From WRKB01 sp031551145 (lineage in GTDB: Bacteria; Desulfobacterota; Desulfovibrionia; Desulfovibrionales; Desulfovibrionaceae): a stretch of DNA of 43,743 nucleotides. The notes below the pieces were generated by a model that worked only from the letters and a program-made list of their open reading frames with translations, was not told where the DNA came from and did no database searches. This document shows positions 15,731 through 24,808 of the stretch, one piece after another; positions within the stretch are counted from its first letter, which is position 1, and each line of letters starts with the position of its first letter. Made by a program: the position numbers and the translations under genes. The stretch spans positions 1 to 43,743 of the forward strand of contig JAVBNZ010000072.1 of assembly GCA_031551145.1 (NCBI GenBank). The letters are read 5' to 3'.

Positions 15731-15771
15731 GATTTTCCGGCCCCGCAGCCGGCGCTCGGGGCCGGAAAATC
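15731..15771. repeat. perfect 15-bp inverted repeat downstream of the TPR gene
   Basis: GATTTTCCGGCCCCG (15731-15745) is repeated inversely at 15757-15771 around an 11-nt loop. There is no T-run after it; a 3'-end stabilising hairpin or a protein site is possible. Confidence 0.6.
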
Positions 15772-15808
15772 CCCTCCGCGAAAATCGGATCAACCGGGCA
15801 GGGCAATC

Positions 15809-15852
15809 AACGCCGGAGGCTCTTGCGAGCGCCTCCCGGCGTTGTTTTTTTT
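15809..15852 (+). terminator. rho-independent terminator after the TPR gene
   Basis: AACGCCGGAGGC pairs with GCCTCCCGGCGTT (one bulge) and is followed by GT8 (15844-15852). The rest of 15853-15960 shows no feature. Confidence 0.85.
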
Positions 15853-15963
15853 GCGATCTTTGACTGAAACGCAAAAAAAAGATGACTGCGGCGCGAATTC
15901 CATGATATGAGAATGCTAAAAGTAATCATGCCTGAACTGGGCATATTGACTTTAAAAAACAAG

Positions 15964-15996
15964 CGCCTGGGCTGTGCAGCGCAGGCGGACTACAAT
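15964..15996 (+). promoter_or_regulatory. candidate promoter with operator between -35 and -10 for the HD-GYP gene
   Basis: TACAAT (15991-15996) is a good -10. Directly upstream is the interrupted palindrome CGCCTG-g-GCTG-tg-CAGC-g-CAGGCG (15964-15987), which would cover the spacer and a poor -35 (TGGGCT, 15968-15973). This is the layout of a repressor- or activator-controlled promoter. Confidence 0.4.
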
Positions 15997-16039
15997 GCCG
16001 GAGCAGGCGTTAAAGTGAACCTGCCCAAAGGATGTGCCC

Positions 16040-18982
16040 ATGTCCACCCTCCATGCCCCCCTGGGAAACGGCCTGAAACCTCTCGGGCTTCAGGGACGTT
16101 TCACAATGCTGTTCACGGTTTTCGCGCTTATAGGCAGCTTTATTATGGCCGCCGTCGGATATCGCATGATGGTTTCGTCAAGCAGGCTGCACCTCCGACA
16201 TTCTTCCGACAACCTCGCCTCCATTGTCGACAGCACCTTCACGCAACCGATACGCCTCACAGTATGCCCGCAGGTGAGCACCATAGCCAAAAGCCCCCTG
16301 CTGCAATGCAACACGCTGGAAGAAAGGCTGAGTTTTCTGCCTGTTCTGACGACGCTGCTCGCCAACTATCCGCTGCTCGGCGGTTTTCATTTCAGTCTGG
16401 AGAACGGCATCTTCTTCGGCGTGCGCCGGATAAGCTCGAATACGGAAAGGCTCAGCCTTGGAGCGCCTCCGAACGGCGAGTATGTTGTGGAAAGCTGCAC
16501 CCAGGCCGGCGGCAGGGAAATCGGCGAGTATTTATTTTATACCGCGAATCTTGTTCAACTCGCCAGAGAGCCTTTCAACCGCTCGAGCCGTTTTCCGCAC
16601 GCCCGTCACCCCTGGCACAGGCAGGCCGCCGTGGCCGACACGCAGATAAAAACCGTTCCCATGCTGCTCCACGATTCACGGGAGCCGGTGATGATCTTCG
16701 CCGAAAAAAGTCCCGACGGCAAAGCCGTGTCCGGGGCGGACGTTCTGCTGAACAACATCTCCGACCTGCTGCGGCGCAAACTGCCGACGCCGGAATCCCA
16801 CATCAGCCTGATCAGGCACGACGGGACCCTGCTGGCCGACGCCGACGGGATGCTCCGCCTTGATGATGAGGAGGGAGAAACGTTGCGCACGCTGAACGAT
16901 CTCGCGCCCATAAGCCGGGAGGCGGCCCGGGCCTATGCCGAGGGCCGGCGCGGGCAGGAACTGGTCATGTGGGACGGGGAGCGGCCGTGGGAAGTCTCCA
17001 TCCACGAATTTGAAGCGCCCCTGACTTCGGAAAAAATCGCCATGCTGCTGGCCGTTCCCAGAGACGACATGAGGGCGGGCGGGCGAAAATTTCTGCTCTA
17101 CGCCGCCGTGGGCACGGCCGCCTTTCTGATCGTCTGCCTGCCCATGGTGCGCTCCACGACCGGAGGCATTTCCACCCCCCTGCGCTCGCTGGTAAAAAGC
17201 TCGGACAACCTTCAGGACTTTGTGCAGGGCGAAGCGGGCATGGTGAACTCCGAGGTGCCGGAAATCCGCGCCCTGGCCGAAAATATCGACGGACTGCAAA
17301 AAAGCGTGCGGAACATTCTCTCCGTCATCCGCACCATCAGTTCGGAGCAGGATTTCAATTTCATTCTGCAAACCGTGCTGCGCGGCATCGTTTCCCTGAG
17401 CAAGGCGGACGGCGGCTTTGTGGGCCTGCTGGAGCACGAAGACGACTCCCGCATCAGGGAGGGCGGCATTTATTGGAATCTCGACAACGAGGAAATCGTT
17501 GTAAGTCTGCCGCCCGGATACGCGCTGGACGAGAGTCTGCGCACGATTTACTCCCTGAAGAAGGACAGCCTCGTCCGCAGTTCCGTGTCAGAGGACGATC
17601 CCCGCGCCTCCTTGCCCTGGCTGGCGCCGGGTTTCGCGCATCCCGACGTCAAAAGCCTGGACATGGTGAGTGTGCCCCTGCGCGGCCGTTTCGGGGAAGT
17701 GCTCGGCGCTCTGGTGCTGTTCAGGCGCGTCAAGGCCGACGACGTGCATTTCAGGGAGTCCGAACTGAGCTTTATCGAAGACTTTGCCGGCGTCGTCTCC
17801 ATCGCCCTGGAAAGCCAGCACCTGCTGAAAGCCCAGACGGATCTGCGCGATTCGCTCATTCACATCATCGCCGGCGCCATCGACGCCAAATCGCCCTATA
17901 CCGGCTCGCACTGCCGGCAGGTGCCCGTCATTTTCGAAATGCTGCTGAACGCGGCCTGCAAGGCGAAGGACGGCCCCTTTGCCGACTTCCATCTGGATGA
18001 GGACGGTCGCGAAGAAGCCCGTCTGGCCGCCTGGCTGCACGACTGCGGCAAGGTGACCACGCCGGAATACGTGGTGGACAAGGCCACCAAGCTGGAAACC
18101 ATTTACGACCGCATCCACGAAATCCGCACCCGCTTCGAAGTGCTCAAGCGCGACGCCGAAATCGCCTCTCTGCGCGACGTGTTGGGCGGCGCGGAGCCGC
18201 AGGCCGCCCGCAGACGCCTGGAAAAAGAGCTGCGCGCTCTGGACGACGATTTCGTCTTTGTCGCCGCCTGCAACAGCGGCGAGTCTCCCATGACCCCGGA
18301 GGCGCTGGAACGTCTTGCCTCCATAGCCAAACGTCCCTGGGTGCGGACTCTCGACAAGCGCCTCGGCGTCTCCCGCGGCGAACGCGCGCGCATGGAGAAG
18401 GCCGATACGGCCGATGTCCCCGTGTCCGAATCCCTGCTCATGGACAATCCCGAACACATCATTCCCAGGGGCGAAAAGGACATGCCGCCCGGATGCTCCC
18501 TTGAAGGCACCGGGCCGAACGGCCTCACCCCCCTGTACGATCGGGGCGAGCTCTACAACCTGAGCATACGCAGAGGCACCCTGACCGCTGAGGAACGGTG
18601 CAAGATCAACGAGCACATCACCCTCACCATCGCCATGCTCGAAGCCATGCCCCTGCCCAAGCACCTGCGCAACATGCCGGAAATCGCCGGAGCCCATCAC
18701 GAAACCATGGACGGGCAGGGCTATCCCAAGGGTCTGACACGCGAACAGATGAGCCCGCAGGCGCGCATGATGGCGATTGCCGACATCTTCGAGGCCCTGA
18801 CGGCCTGGGACAGACCCTACAAGGCAGGCAAGGGCCTGAAGGAGGCCCTGCGCGTTATGGACACGTTGCGGGATAAAAGGCACATCGACGCGGAGCTGTA
18901 TGAGCTCTTTCTCAAGGCGGATATTCCGCGCCGCTACGGCAAGCTGTATCTGAAACGGGAACAGCGGGATCTTGAGGGGTGA
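16040..18982 (+). CDS. membrane HD-GYP phosphodiesterase with periplasmic sensor and GAF domain
   Basis: The 980-residue protein has a membrane helix at about 21-45, a large periplasmic sensor region to about 348, a second helix at about 350-370, a HAMP-like linker, and a GAF domain (about 440-590). The catalytic HD-GYP domain has H667-D668 in WLHDCGK and H886-H887-E888 with DGQGYP at 891-896. All the metal-ligand motifs are present, so cyclic-di-GMP hydrolysis is expected. The 218 residues between HD and HHE far exceed the roughly 60 of RpfG-type domains. The extra part contains DKATKLETIYDRIHEIRTRFEVL and a coiled-coil stretch, as in other Desulfovibrio proteins. ATG 16040 is preferred to GTG 16034, given AAAGGA at about 10 nt. 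It converges on the cyclase gene, 15 bp away. Confidence 0.88.
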   Translation: MSTLHAPLGNGLKPLGLQGRFTMLFTVFALIGSFIMAAVGYRMMVSSSRLHLRHSSDNLASIVDSTFTQPIRLTVCPQVSTIAKSPLLQCNTLEERLSFLPVLTTLLANYPLLGGFHFSLENGIFFGVRRISSNTERLSLGAPPNGEYVVESCTQAGGREIGEYLFYTANLVQLAREPFNRSSRFPHARHPWHRQAAVADTQIKTVPMLLHDSREPVMIFAEKSPDGKAVSGADVLLNNISDLLRRKLPTPESHISLIRHDGTLLADADGMLRLDDEEGETLRTLNDLAPISREAARAYAEGRRGQELVMWDGERPWEVSIHEFEAPLTSEKIAMLLAVPRDDMRAGGRKFLLYAAVGTAAFLIVCLPMVRSTTGGISTPLRSLVKSSDNLQDFVQGEAGMVNSEVPEIRALAENIDGLQKSVRNILSVIRTISSEQDFNFILQTVLRGIVSLSKADGGFVGLLEHEDDSRIREGGIYWNLDNEEIVVSLPPGYALDESLRTIYSLKKDSLVRSSVSEDDPRASLPWLAPGFAHPDVKSLDMVSVPLRGRFGEVLGALVLFRRVKADDVHFRESELSFIEDFAGVVSIALESQHLLKAQTDLRDSLIHIIAGAIDAKSPYTGSHCRQVPVIFEMLLNAACKAKDGPFADFHLDEDGREEARLAAWLHDCGKVTTPEYVVDKATKLETIYDRIHEIRTRFEVLKRDAEIASLRDVLGGAEPQAARRRLEKELRALDDDFVFVAACNSGESPMTPEALERLASIAKRPWVRTLDKRLGVSRGERARMEKADTADVPVSESLLMDNPEHIIPRGEKDMPPGCSLEGTGPNGLTPLYDRGELYNLSIRRGTLTAEERCKINEHITLTIAMLEAMPLPKHLRNMPEIAGAHHETMDGQGYPKGLTREQMSPQARMMAIADIFEALTAWDRPYKAGKGLKEALRVMDTLRDKRHIDAELYELFLKADIPRRYGKLYLKREQRDLEG

Positions 18983-18997
18983 GCGCGCAACAACCCT

Positions 18998-21157
18998 TTA
19001 TTTGCTCGTGTGCGTGTACGCCCCGTCCCAGTCCGGCGGCGGCGGATCTTCCAGGTAGGCGCGGCAGCGATCCACATACAGCCCGTACAGCCTGTTTTCC
19101 GGAAAAGCCGCCCGCAGTTCGGCCCAGGCCCGGCCCGCTCCTGTAAAATCGCGCTGTTCGTACAGGCGCAGGGCCGTTTCCGAAGCCGCGATTTCCGAGG
19201 CCGCACGCGCGCCGGGAGCGTAAGCGGTATAGATGTCCACCGGCCGCAGGCGCCCCTTGACGCGCTCCCGGCCCAGGCGCTGAAACAGAAAAGGACCGTC
19301 GCCGCAGGTGCCCATGCACTCCCCGCTGAGGATGATGCGCTGACCGTAGTAGGAGCACAGGCCCTCCAGGCGTGAACCCAGATTTACCGTATCGCCCATC
19401 ACGGTATAGTTCATAAGTTCCTGCGTGCCCATGTTGCCCACCCGCGCAAGACCCCGGTGCAGGCCCGCGCCGAAGGCCAGGCGCAGGCCGAAGTCGCGCT
19501 CCAGATCCGGGTTGAGGGCGTCGAGCGCCTCGTGCATCTCCAGCGCGGCGACCAAGGCCTTGGCGCTGTGGCCGGACACTTCTTCCGGCGCGTTCCAGAA
19601 CGCCATGATCGCGTCGCCGATGAACTTGTCCAGCGTGCCCTCGTGCTTGCGGATAATGCCGGTCATGGGCGTGAAATAGCGGTTCAAAAGCCGCACGAGC
19701 TGCTCCGGACTCAATTTTTCCGAAAACGAGGAAAAGCCCCGGATGTCGGAGAAAAAAATCGTCACTTCCCGTTCTTCGCCCCGCAGGCCGAAATCCTCGT
19801 CCGAATCCACAATGCGCTGCACCACGGCCGGCGCCAGATAGTGCTTGAAGGCTTTTTCGATGAAGCGCTTCTGCCGTTCCCGGGCGGCATGGCGGTACAG
19901 GCCGGTCACCGGCAGGGCGAGAAGCGTCGCCGCGCTCAGCGGCACAAGCGGCAGCCACACTCCTTGCCGCGCCGCCGCAAAGGCCAGGGCGGGCGGCAGC
20001 ACAAAGCCGGCCAGCCAGACCAGACACTGCGCGGGCAACCCGCCGCCGGAGGCAAGACAGAGCGCAAGCGCGAGCGGAACGGCGAACAGCGGCACGGCGA
20101 AGCTCCAGAGGGGAGCGGGTGTCACAAAGCCGCCGCCGAGCAGGTTGTCGAGTATGGTGGCCTGCACCTCCACGCCGGAATACACGCCGCCCATGGGGCT
20201 GGGCCGCAGATCGAAGAGCCCCGGCGCGGTGAAGCCGAAGAGCACATGTTTGCCGGCCAAGAGCCGCGGGTCGATGACAGGCTCCCGTCCCTCCTTCAGC
20301 AAGAGCTCGCTCTGCACCACGGCGGCCGCGCCGTAGTGCGCATAGCTGCCTGCCGGGCCGCTGAAGCGCAGCACGGCGCAGCCCCGATCGTCCAGCGGAA
20401 TGGCAATGGGGGGGAAAGTCCGATCCGCATCGGCCGGCGTGAGCACGAGCGTATCGCCCTGCCGTTCGGCCCGCGCCGGCCCCGTGAGGGAGAAAAAGCC
20501 GGCCAGGGCAAGGTTGGGAACCGCGGCTTCGCCCAGCATGGTAAAGGGCAGAAAACGGCGGTACACGCCGTCGGAATCGGCGGGGGTCGCGGCGTTGCCG
20601 AGCGTTGCGCCGGATGCGATCTCCGCTGTGGGAAAGCGCGCCGCTTCCGTTCGCCGCCACAGGGCCGGAGAAAAATTCGGCGACAGGCGCAACGGGGAAG
20701 GCTTCGCCCAGTCCGGCGGGCGGGAAACGCTGCCCGCAGCCCGCGCCGGTGCGAAGGGCAGGCTTGCCCGGCCGTACTCCCGCACGGCCCGGCCCAGGCG
20801 GATGTCGTCTTCCGGCCCGTAGACCGAGGGTTCAAGAAAAAGCACGTCCATGATCAGGCCGGCCGCATCGGCGCGTGCGCAAAAATCCACCAGCGCGGCA
20901 TAAACTTCGCGCGGCCAGGGCCAGCCCAGGCCCTGCTCCCGCTCCATCCAGTCCAGGCTCGCCTGATCCAGGGCAACGACGACAATGTCGCCGCCGCGCG
21001 GGGAAGGCACCGCGACCAGGCGCATGCGCCAGTCCCAGCTCAGGCCTTCGGGCCGGGCGAAGAGATCCAGCCGCCACAGCACAAGGCAGAGCAACGAGGC
21101 CGCCAGGGCAATGCCCGCCGCGGCCCGCCGCTCTTTCCACAAAGCGCCTTTTTTCAT
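18998..21157 (-). CDS. CHASE2-domain class III adenylate cyclase
   Basis: The 719-residue protein has one N-terminal membrane helix, a CHASE2 sensor domain outside the membrane (about 40-365, with SWDWRMRL, VVALDQASL and the late GKHVLFGFTAPGL...GVYSGVEVQATILDNLL), then three membrane helices (about 372-440). The cyclase domain has FFSDIRGFSSFSE and IGDAIMAFW (the two metal aspartates), LDKFIGD (purine-selecting Lys) and MNYTVMGDTVNLGSRLE (Asp and the transition-state Asn/Arg). The Lys/Asp pair points to ATP, hence cyclic AMP. It is the last gene after SH3 and M48 genes (9-bp gap), so it may sense an envelope condition those proteins act on. Confidence 0.9.
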   Translation of the reverse strand: MKKGALWKERRAAAGIALAASLLCLVLWRLDLFARPEGLSWDWRMRLVAVPSPRGGDIVVVALDQASLDWMEREQGLGWPWPREVYAALVDFCARADAAGLIMDVLFLEPSVYGPEDDIRLGRAVREYGRASLPFAPARAAGSVSRPPDWAKPSPLRLSPNFSPALWRRTEAARFPTAEIASGATLGNAATPADSDGVYRRFLPFTMLGEAAVPNLALAGFFSLTGPARAERQGDTLVLTPADADRTFPPIAIPLDDRGCAVLRFSGPAGSYAHYGAAAVVQSELLLKEGREPVIDPRLLAGKHVLFGFTAPGLFDLRPSPMGGVYSGVEVQATILDNLLGGGFVTPAPLWSFAVPLFAVPLALALCLASGGGLPAQCLVWLAGFVLPPALAFAAARQGVWLPLVPLSAATLLALPVTGLYRHAARERQKRFIEKAFKHYLAPAVVQRIVDSDEDFGLRGEEREVTIFFSDIRGFSSFSEKLSPEQLVRLLNRYFTPMTGIIRKHEGTLDKFIGDAIMAFWNAPEEVSGHSAKALVAALEMHEALDALNPDLERDFGLRLAFGAGLHRGLARVGNMGTQELMNYTVMGDTVNLGSRLEGLCSYYGQRIILSGECMGTCGDGPFLFQRLGRERVKGRLRPVDIYTAYAPGARAASEIAASETALRLYEQRDFTGAGRAWAELRAAFPENRLYGLYVDRCRAYLEDPPPPDWDGAYTHTSK

Positions 21158-21166
21158 GAACGTGTT

Positions 21167-22057
21167 TTACCGCAGGCCGCCCAGAGCCGCCTGAAAACGC
21201 GCCTGCCGCACGGAATCCGCCGGCACGCCGCCCGAAACGCCCAGCGCGTTGCGCCTGTCGGCCGCCGAGGGATGGGTTTTGCCGAAGCCGCCGCCGCCCG
21301 TTCTGCCTTCCATATTGCGCAGCATGGCGGACAGGCCCGCCTGGGAATAGCCGGCCTGCCCCAGGATAGTCAGGGCCGCGCGGTCGGCCTCGAGTTCCGC
21401 GCTGCGGGAATAGCCGTTGACGGTCAGGGTTTGGATGATGTCCGACACCGCGCCGGAGAAAAGTCCGGTCAGCGTGCCCAGGCCCGCCGGAACAGGCGCG
21501 GCCGAGGCCGCCGCCGAGCCTATGGCCAACAGGGCGTCCGTGCGTCGGGAAGTCTTAATGCTGTTCACGCCGTGGCGCAGCTGCACATGGGCGATCTCGT
21601 GCGCGAGAACGGCGGCCAGTTCATCCTCGTTGTTCGCACAGCGCACCATGCCGCGCGTGACCAGAATGAGCCCGCCCGGCGCGGCAAAGGCGTTCACCTC
21701 CGCACTTTCCAGCAGCAGGAAGTGCCAGCCGCCGTACGTGGTCGGCATGGTGGAATACCGGGCCAGACCCTGGCCGAGAAGGTTCAGATAGTCGTTCGCG
21801 GCAACATTGCGCACGTACGGGTACTGCGCAAGCAGTCCCGCGGCCACGGCGCGGCCGAGATAATATTCGTGCTCGGGCGTAAAATCCTCCGCGCTTTTCG
21901 CCACGGCCGCGCCGACATGCGCCGCCGTGCCCACGGATACCGGCCCCGGCACGGGCACGGGCAGCGCCCCCAGCACGCCGGCCGCGTGTTCGGCCCTGCA
22001 GCCCCCCAAGACCAGATACAACACGCACAACAGGGGGAGAAAAAGATATCTGTTCAT
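21167..22057 (-). CDS. M48-family metalloprotease lipoprotein
   Basis: The 296-residue protein starts with a lipoprotein signal ending LVLGGC (Cys about residue 20). The catalytic segment LAHEIAHVQLRHGVNSI carries HExxH. The third zinc ligand lies in SAELEADRAAL, followed by the usual M48 ending. It is in the BepA/LoiP-like group of membrane-attached, periplasm-facing proteases that trim or clear outer-membrane proteins. The start has AGGAGAAGGAAG before it and overlaps the SH3 gene's stop codon by 4 bp (ATGA), so the two are translationally coupled. Confidence 0.9.
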   Translation of the reverse strand: MNRYLFLPLLCVLYLVLGGCRAEHAAGVLGALPVPVPGPVSVGTAAHVGAAVAKSAEDFTPEHEYYLGRAVAAGLLAQYPYVRNVAANDYLNLLGQGLARYSTMPTTYGGWHFLLLESAEVNAFAAPGGLILVTRGMVRCANNEDELAAVLAHEIAHVQLRHGVNSIKTSRRTDALLAIGSAAASAAPVPAGLGTLTGLFSGAVSDIIQTLTVNGYSRSAELEADRAALTILGQAGYSQAGLSAMLRNMEGRTGGGGFGKTHPSAADRRNALGVSGGVPADSVRQARFQAALGGLR

Positions 22058-22521
22058 CTTCCTTCTCCTTCCCGGCCGGCGCGCAGAAACTTTTCACAGT
22101 CTTCCGCCGGCATGACGATGTTTTCCATCATATCCACAGCGGCGTAATCAGCCCCGGTATGCGAAGCCCGGTATTCGGCCTCCACCTGCCGGTTGAAGCC
22201 CTTGCCCGCCAGGGCCACTTCCGAGGCCTGCGCGCCCGACGCGGCGCGGCTTGCTCCCGCGCCCAGCGACACGGCGGCGGCGCGCAACGCCGTGTTGGGC
22301 AGCCAACCCTGCAGGTTGCCGGATTTCACCTGCGTCCAGGCGCCCTGTTCGCCCAGTGTCGCGACCCGCGCGCCGGCGTTCAGCGTTTCAAGCGCCTTGC
22401 CGAGATAGGACGGATTGTCCCGCAAAACGGCGTCCTTCACCGTGTGGACGTCGGCTGCCATGAGCGCCGCCGGCAAAAAAAGCGTCGAACATGTGAGAAG
22501 GCCGATCCATACTCTTTTCAT
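22054..22521 (-). CDS. secreted bacterial SH3-domain protein
   Basis: The 155-residue protein has a cleavable signal peptide (MKRVWIGLLTCSTLFLPAALMA) and one SH3b domain (VHTVKDAVLRDNPSYLGKALETLNAGARVATL...WTQVKSGNLQGWLPNTAL). The C-terminal half is helical, with no known domain. SH3b domains usually bind peptidoglycan peptides. First gene of an operon with the M48 lipoprotein and the cyclase; GGAGGGG precedes the ATG. It may present or position the protease on the wall, which is inference. Confidence 0.82.
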   Translation of the reverse strand: MKRVWIGLLTCSTLFLPAALMAADVHTVKDAVLRDNPSYLGKALETLNAGARVATLGEQGAWTQVKSGNLQGWLPNTALRAAAVSLGAGASRAASGAQASEVALAGKGFNRQVEAEYRASHTGADYAAVDMMENIVMPAEDCEKFLRAGREGEGR

Positions 22522-22606
22522 GCGCCCCTCCGTTGGGAAGCGTATTGTGTGGATATTGCGCGCCTGTCGACACCGCCGGCGGAGCTACCCGCCGGAAATC
22601 ATTCTC

Positions 22607-22636
22607 AAAAAAAACGGGCCGCCCGAAGGCGGCCCG
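22607..22636 (-). terminator. rho-independent terminator of the Lap-like operon
   Basis: CGGGCCGCC-CGAA-GGCGGCCCG (22615-22636) is followed on the minus strand by eight Ts (22614-22607). It lies 5 bp after the stop codon of the last operon gene. Confidence 0.9.
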
Positions 22637-22641
22637 TGCCT

Positions 22642-24741
22642 TCAGCAGACGGTGGGAGCGTTTTCGGTTTTTGAGGCCGCCGCGAGCTGCACGAGCTTTT
22701 CCCCTTCCGGCGTTTGCAGCACCGCATGCAGGGCCTGCACCACCATGGAATCATACCCGTGCGCATCCCCTTCAAGAATGGAAAGCACCTTGGCGACCGG
22801 CATGCCCGCCCGGTAGGAGCGCGGGCGCGCCATGGCGGCAAAGGCGTTGGCCACGGCCAGCACCCTGGCGTGGACGCTGATCTGCTCGGCCTCAAGCTTG
22901 AGCGGATAGCCCGTGCCGTCCAGGCGTTCGTTCATCTGGCAGATGGCGTCCAGCACGGGCAGGTCGAATTCGATGCGGGAAAGCACTTCCCTGGTGTGCT
23001 CCACATGGCTTTCGACCAGTACCTTTTCCTCATCGGTGAGCTTGCCGGGCTTGAGCAGCAGTTCGCGCGGCACAAAGGCCTTGCCGATCTGGGAGAGATT
23101 GGCGGCCGCCTCGATGGTTTGCGTATCCCGTTCCGAAAGCTGAAGTTTTTTGGCAAGCAGGGAGGCCAGCCGGCCCATGATGCGCGAGTGCCCGCCCAGA
23201 AAGGGATCGGAGGCCTCAATGGCGCCTATGAGCGCGTCGATGGTCTGCTGCACAGCGCGACGGCCGCGTTCCTCGGCTTCCACGGTCTGGGTGATGTCGC
23301 GGTACACGGCCACGATGCCGACGACCTTGCTTCCCTCATCGTTGCGCAACGGGGATTTTGATATCTGGAAAATATACCGTCTGGACTGGAGCCACAGGGT
23401 TTCGGTCACCACAACGTTTTCGCCGGTCATGAGCACACGCTGGTCGGAGGCGGTGAGACGCTTGGCCGTGTCGAATCCGAAAATGGCCGGGCTGTCCAGG
23501 TTGATGGTGTTTTCCGGCTCGCGGCCCACCACCTGCCCGAAGGCGCGGTTGACGTAGCGGAAAACCCCGTGGGCGTCGGTAAGGGAAATGGGATCGGTGA
23601 TGGTGCTGTTGATGCCGTCGAGCAGGCGCTTCTGCTCGGCGATGACCGAATTCATTTCGCAGAAGCGTTCGGCCACTTCGCGCTGATCGCGGCCCACCAG
23701 CCACCACCATGCGGCGCCGCCCATAAGCAGGATGACGAGGCCGATCAGCGCCGCCAGCCCGTAAACAATACGGGTATTGACGGCAAGCGGCGCGCGGGTG
23801 AGGTTGTATTCGCGCTCCTGCACGATCCACCAGTCGATGCGCGGCACCTTGTGGCCGTAAGAATACACCTTGCCCTGCCCGCTTATGGATTCGCGCACGC
23901 CGAAGGCCAGATGCCCGTCCGTACCGGGCGCGAAGTCTTTCACGTCGCGCAGGGCGTCGCCCTTGGGGGTCACGTCCTGAAAACTCTTGTATCCCTTTTG
24001 CACCAGGTAGACGTCCACGCCCTTTTCCGCGAGCGGCCCGCCGGAAGCAAGCACGTCGCCCAGTTTGGAGGAGACGGCCTTGGTAAGCATGAGCACCGAA
24101 ACGGGGCGGGATTCCTTGCCTTCATACCGGGGCGCGGTAATGGGCAGCAGCATGTCGAGCATGAGGCCCTGCGGGCTTGTGCGCACCGGGCAGAAGATGA
24201 TCTGGCCGGTATCCAGCACTTTTTTGATCAGGGCCTGCTGATCGGGAGTCAGGGGCTGCGTTACCGGGCTGGTGGCGATGTAGGTTTCCCCCCGCCGGTT
24301 GAGGACGCGCCCGGCAAAAAAATCGGAATAGCTGACGAATTCGCTCAGCAGATTGCGCATGAGCGGCAACTGGGCGGCCATCTGGCCGGTGTCGTCGTCC
24401 TGCTTTTTCGTATCCGGCGCGAGCAGCACGCTGATTTCCCCGCCGAGCTGATCCACTTCGGAGGCGAACACCTTGAAAATGTCGGCGCCGATGAGGCGAT
24501 CGGCCTGGCTGACCATGCCGGTAAGCCAGGAGGAGACCGCGTCCGCCCGGTTCACACCGAGAAGCACGTCTTTCTGCTCCAACTGGGCTTCGAAATCCTG
24601 CTCGAAGCGCGCGGCGGTAAACACCGCGCCGCAGGCCGTCGCGATCAGCAGTACGCCGAGCACGGTCAGTCCGAAGGCGCGGGTGCGCGAACGCGTGGCC
24701 ACAACGGGCTCATCGCCTCCCTGTTGCATCGTGTTTTCCAT
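22642..24741 (-). CDS. membrane sensor with PAS and degenerate HD-GYP domain, probable LapD-like c-di-GMP receptor
   Basis: The 699-residue protein has membrane helices at about 24-46 and 327-350 enclosing a periplasmic dCache-like domain, then a PAS domain (GINSTITDPISLTDAHGVFRYVNRAFGQVVG) and a C-terminal HD-GYP fold. In that fold the HD pair is replaced by Ser-Gln (NLSQIGK, about 548-553) and the HHE by MNE (QMNERLDGTGYP, about 601-612), while DGTGYP remains. Hydrolysis is therefore unlikely and nucleotide binding is plausible. It is the last gene after the LapG-like protease and the type I secretion genes. In Pseudomonas a degenerate GGDEF-EAL receptor, LapD, holds LapG when c-di-GMP is high; this protein occupies the same place. 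AGGAG precedes ATG 24741. Confidence 0.85.
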   Translation of the reverse strand: MENTMQQGGDEPVVATRSRTRAFGLTVLGVLLIATACGAVFTAARFEQDFEAQLEQKDVLLGVNRADAVSSWLTGMVSQADRLIGADIFKVFASEVDQLGGEISVLLAPDTKKQDDDTGQMAAQLPLMRNLLSEFVSYSDFFAGRVLNRRGETYIATSPVTQPLTPDQQALIKKVLDTGQIIFCPVRTSPQGLMLDMLLPITAPRYEGKESRPVSVLMLTKAVSSKLGDVLASGGPLAEKGVDVYLVQKGYKSFQDVTPKGDALRDVKDFAPGTDGHLAFGVRESISGQGKVYSYGHKVPRIDWWIVQEREYNLTRAPLAVNTRIVYGLAALIGLVILLMGGAAWWWLVGRDQREVAERFCEMNSVIAEQKRLLDGINSTITDPISLTDAHGVFRYVNRAFGQVVGREPENTINLDSPAIFGFDTAKRLTASDQRVLMTGENVVVTETLWLQSRRYIFQISKSPLRNDEGSKVVGIVAVYRDITQTVEAEERGRRAVQQTIDALIGAIEASDPFLGGHSRIMGRLASLLAKKLQLSERDTQTIEAAANLSQIGKAFVPRELLLKPGKLTDEEKVLVESHVEHTREVLSRIEFDLPVLDAICQMNERLDGTGYPLKLEAEQISVHARVLAVANAFAAMARPRSYRAGMPVAKVLSILEGDAHGYDSMVVQALHAVLQTPEGEKLVQLAAASKTENAPTVC

Positions 24742-24808
24742 TGTTCAACTCTCCTGGTTGCTCGACTGCCGTATATCCGTAGACATTCACAGCGCCTAGC
24801 GGCATCGG

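Noticed and set aside
19457..22147. 896-codon plus-strand open frame opposite the cyclase and M48 genes
   Set aside because: It spans two clear minus-strand genes and has the Arg/Gln/His-rich composition of an antisense shadow.
22642..24741. Active c-di-GMP phosphodiesterase
   Set aside because: The HD pair is Ser-Gln and the HHE is MNE, so the metal centre cannot form as in active HD-GYP enzymes.
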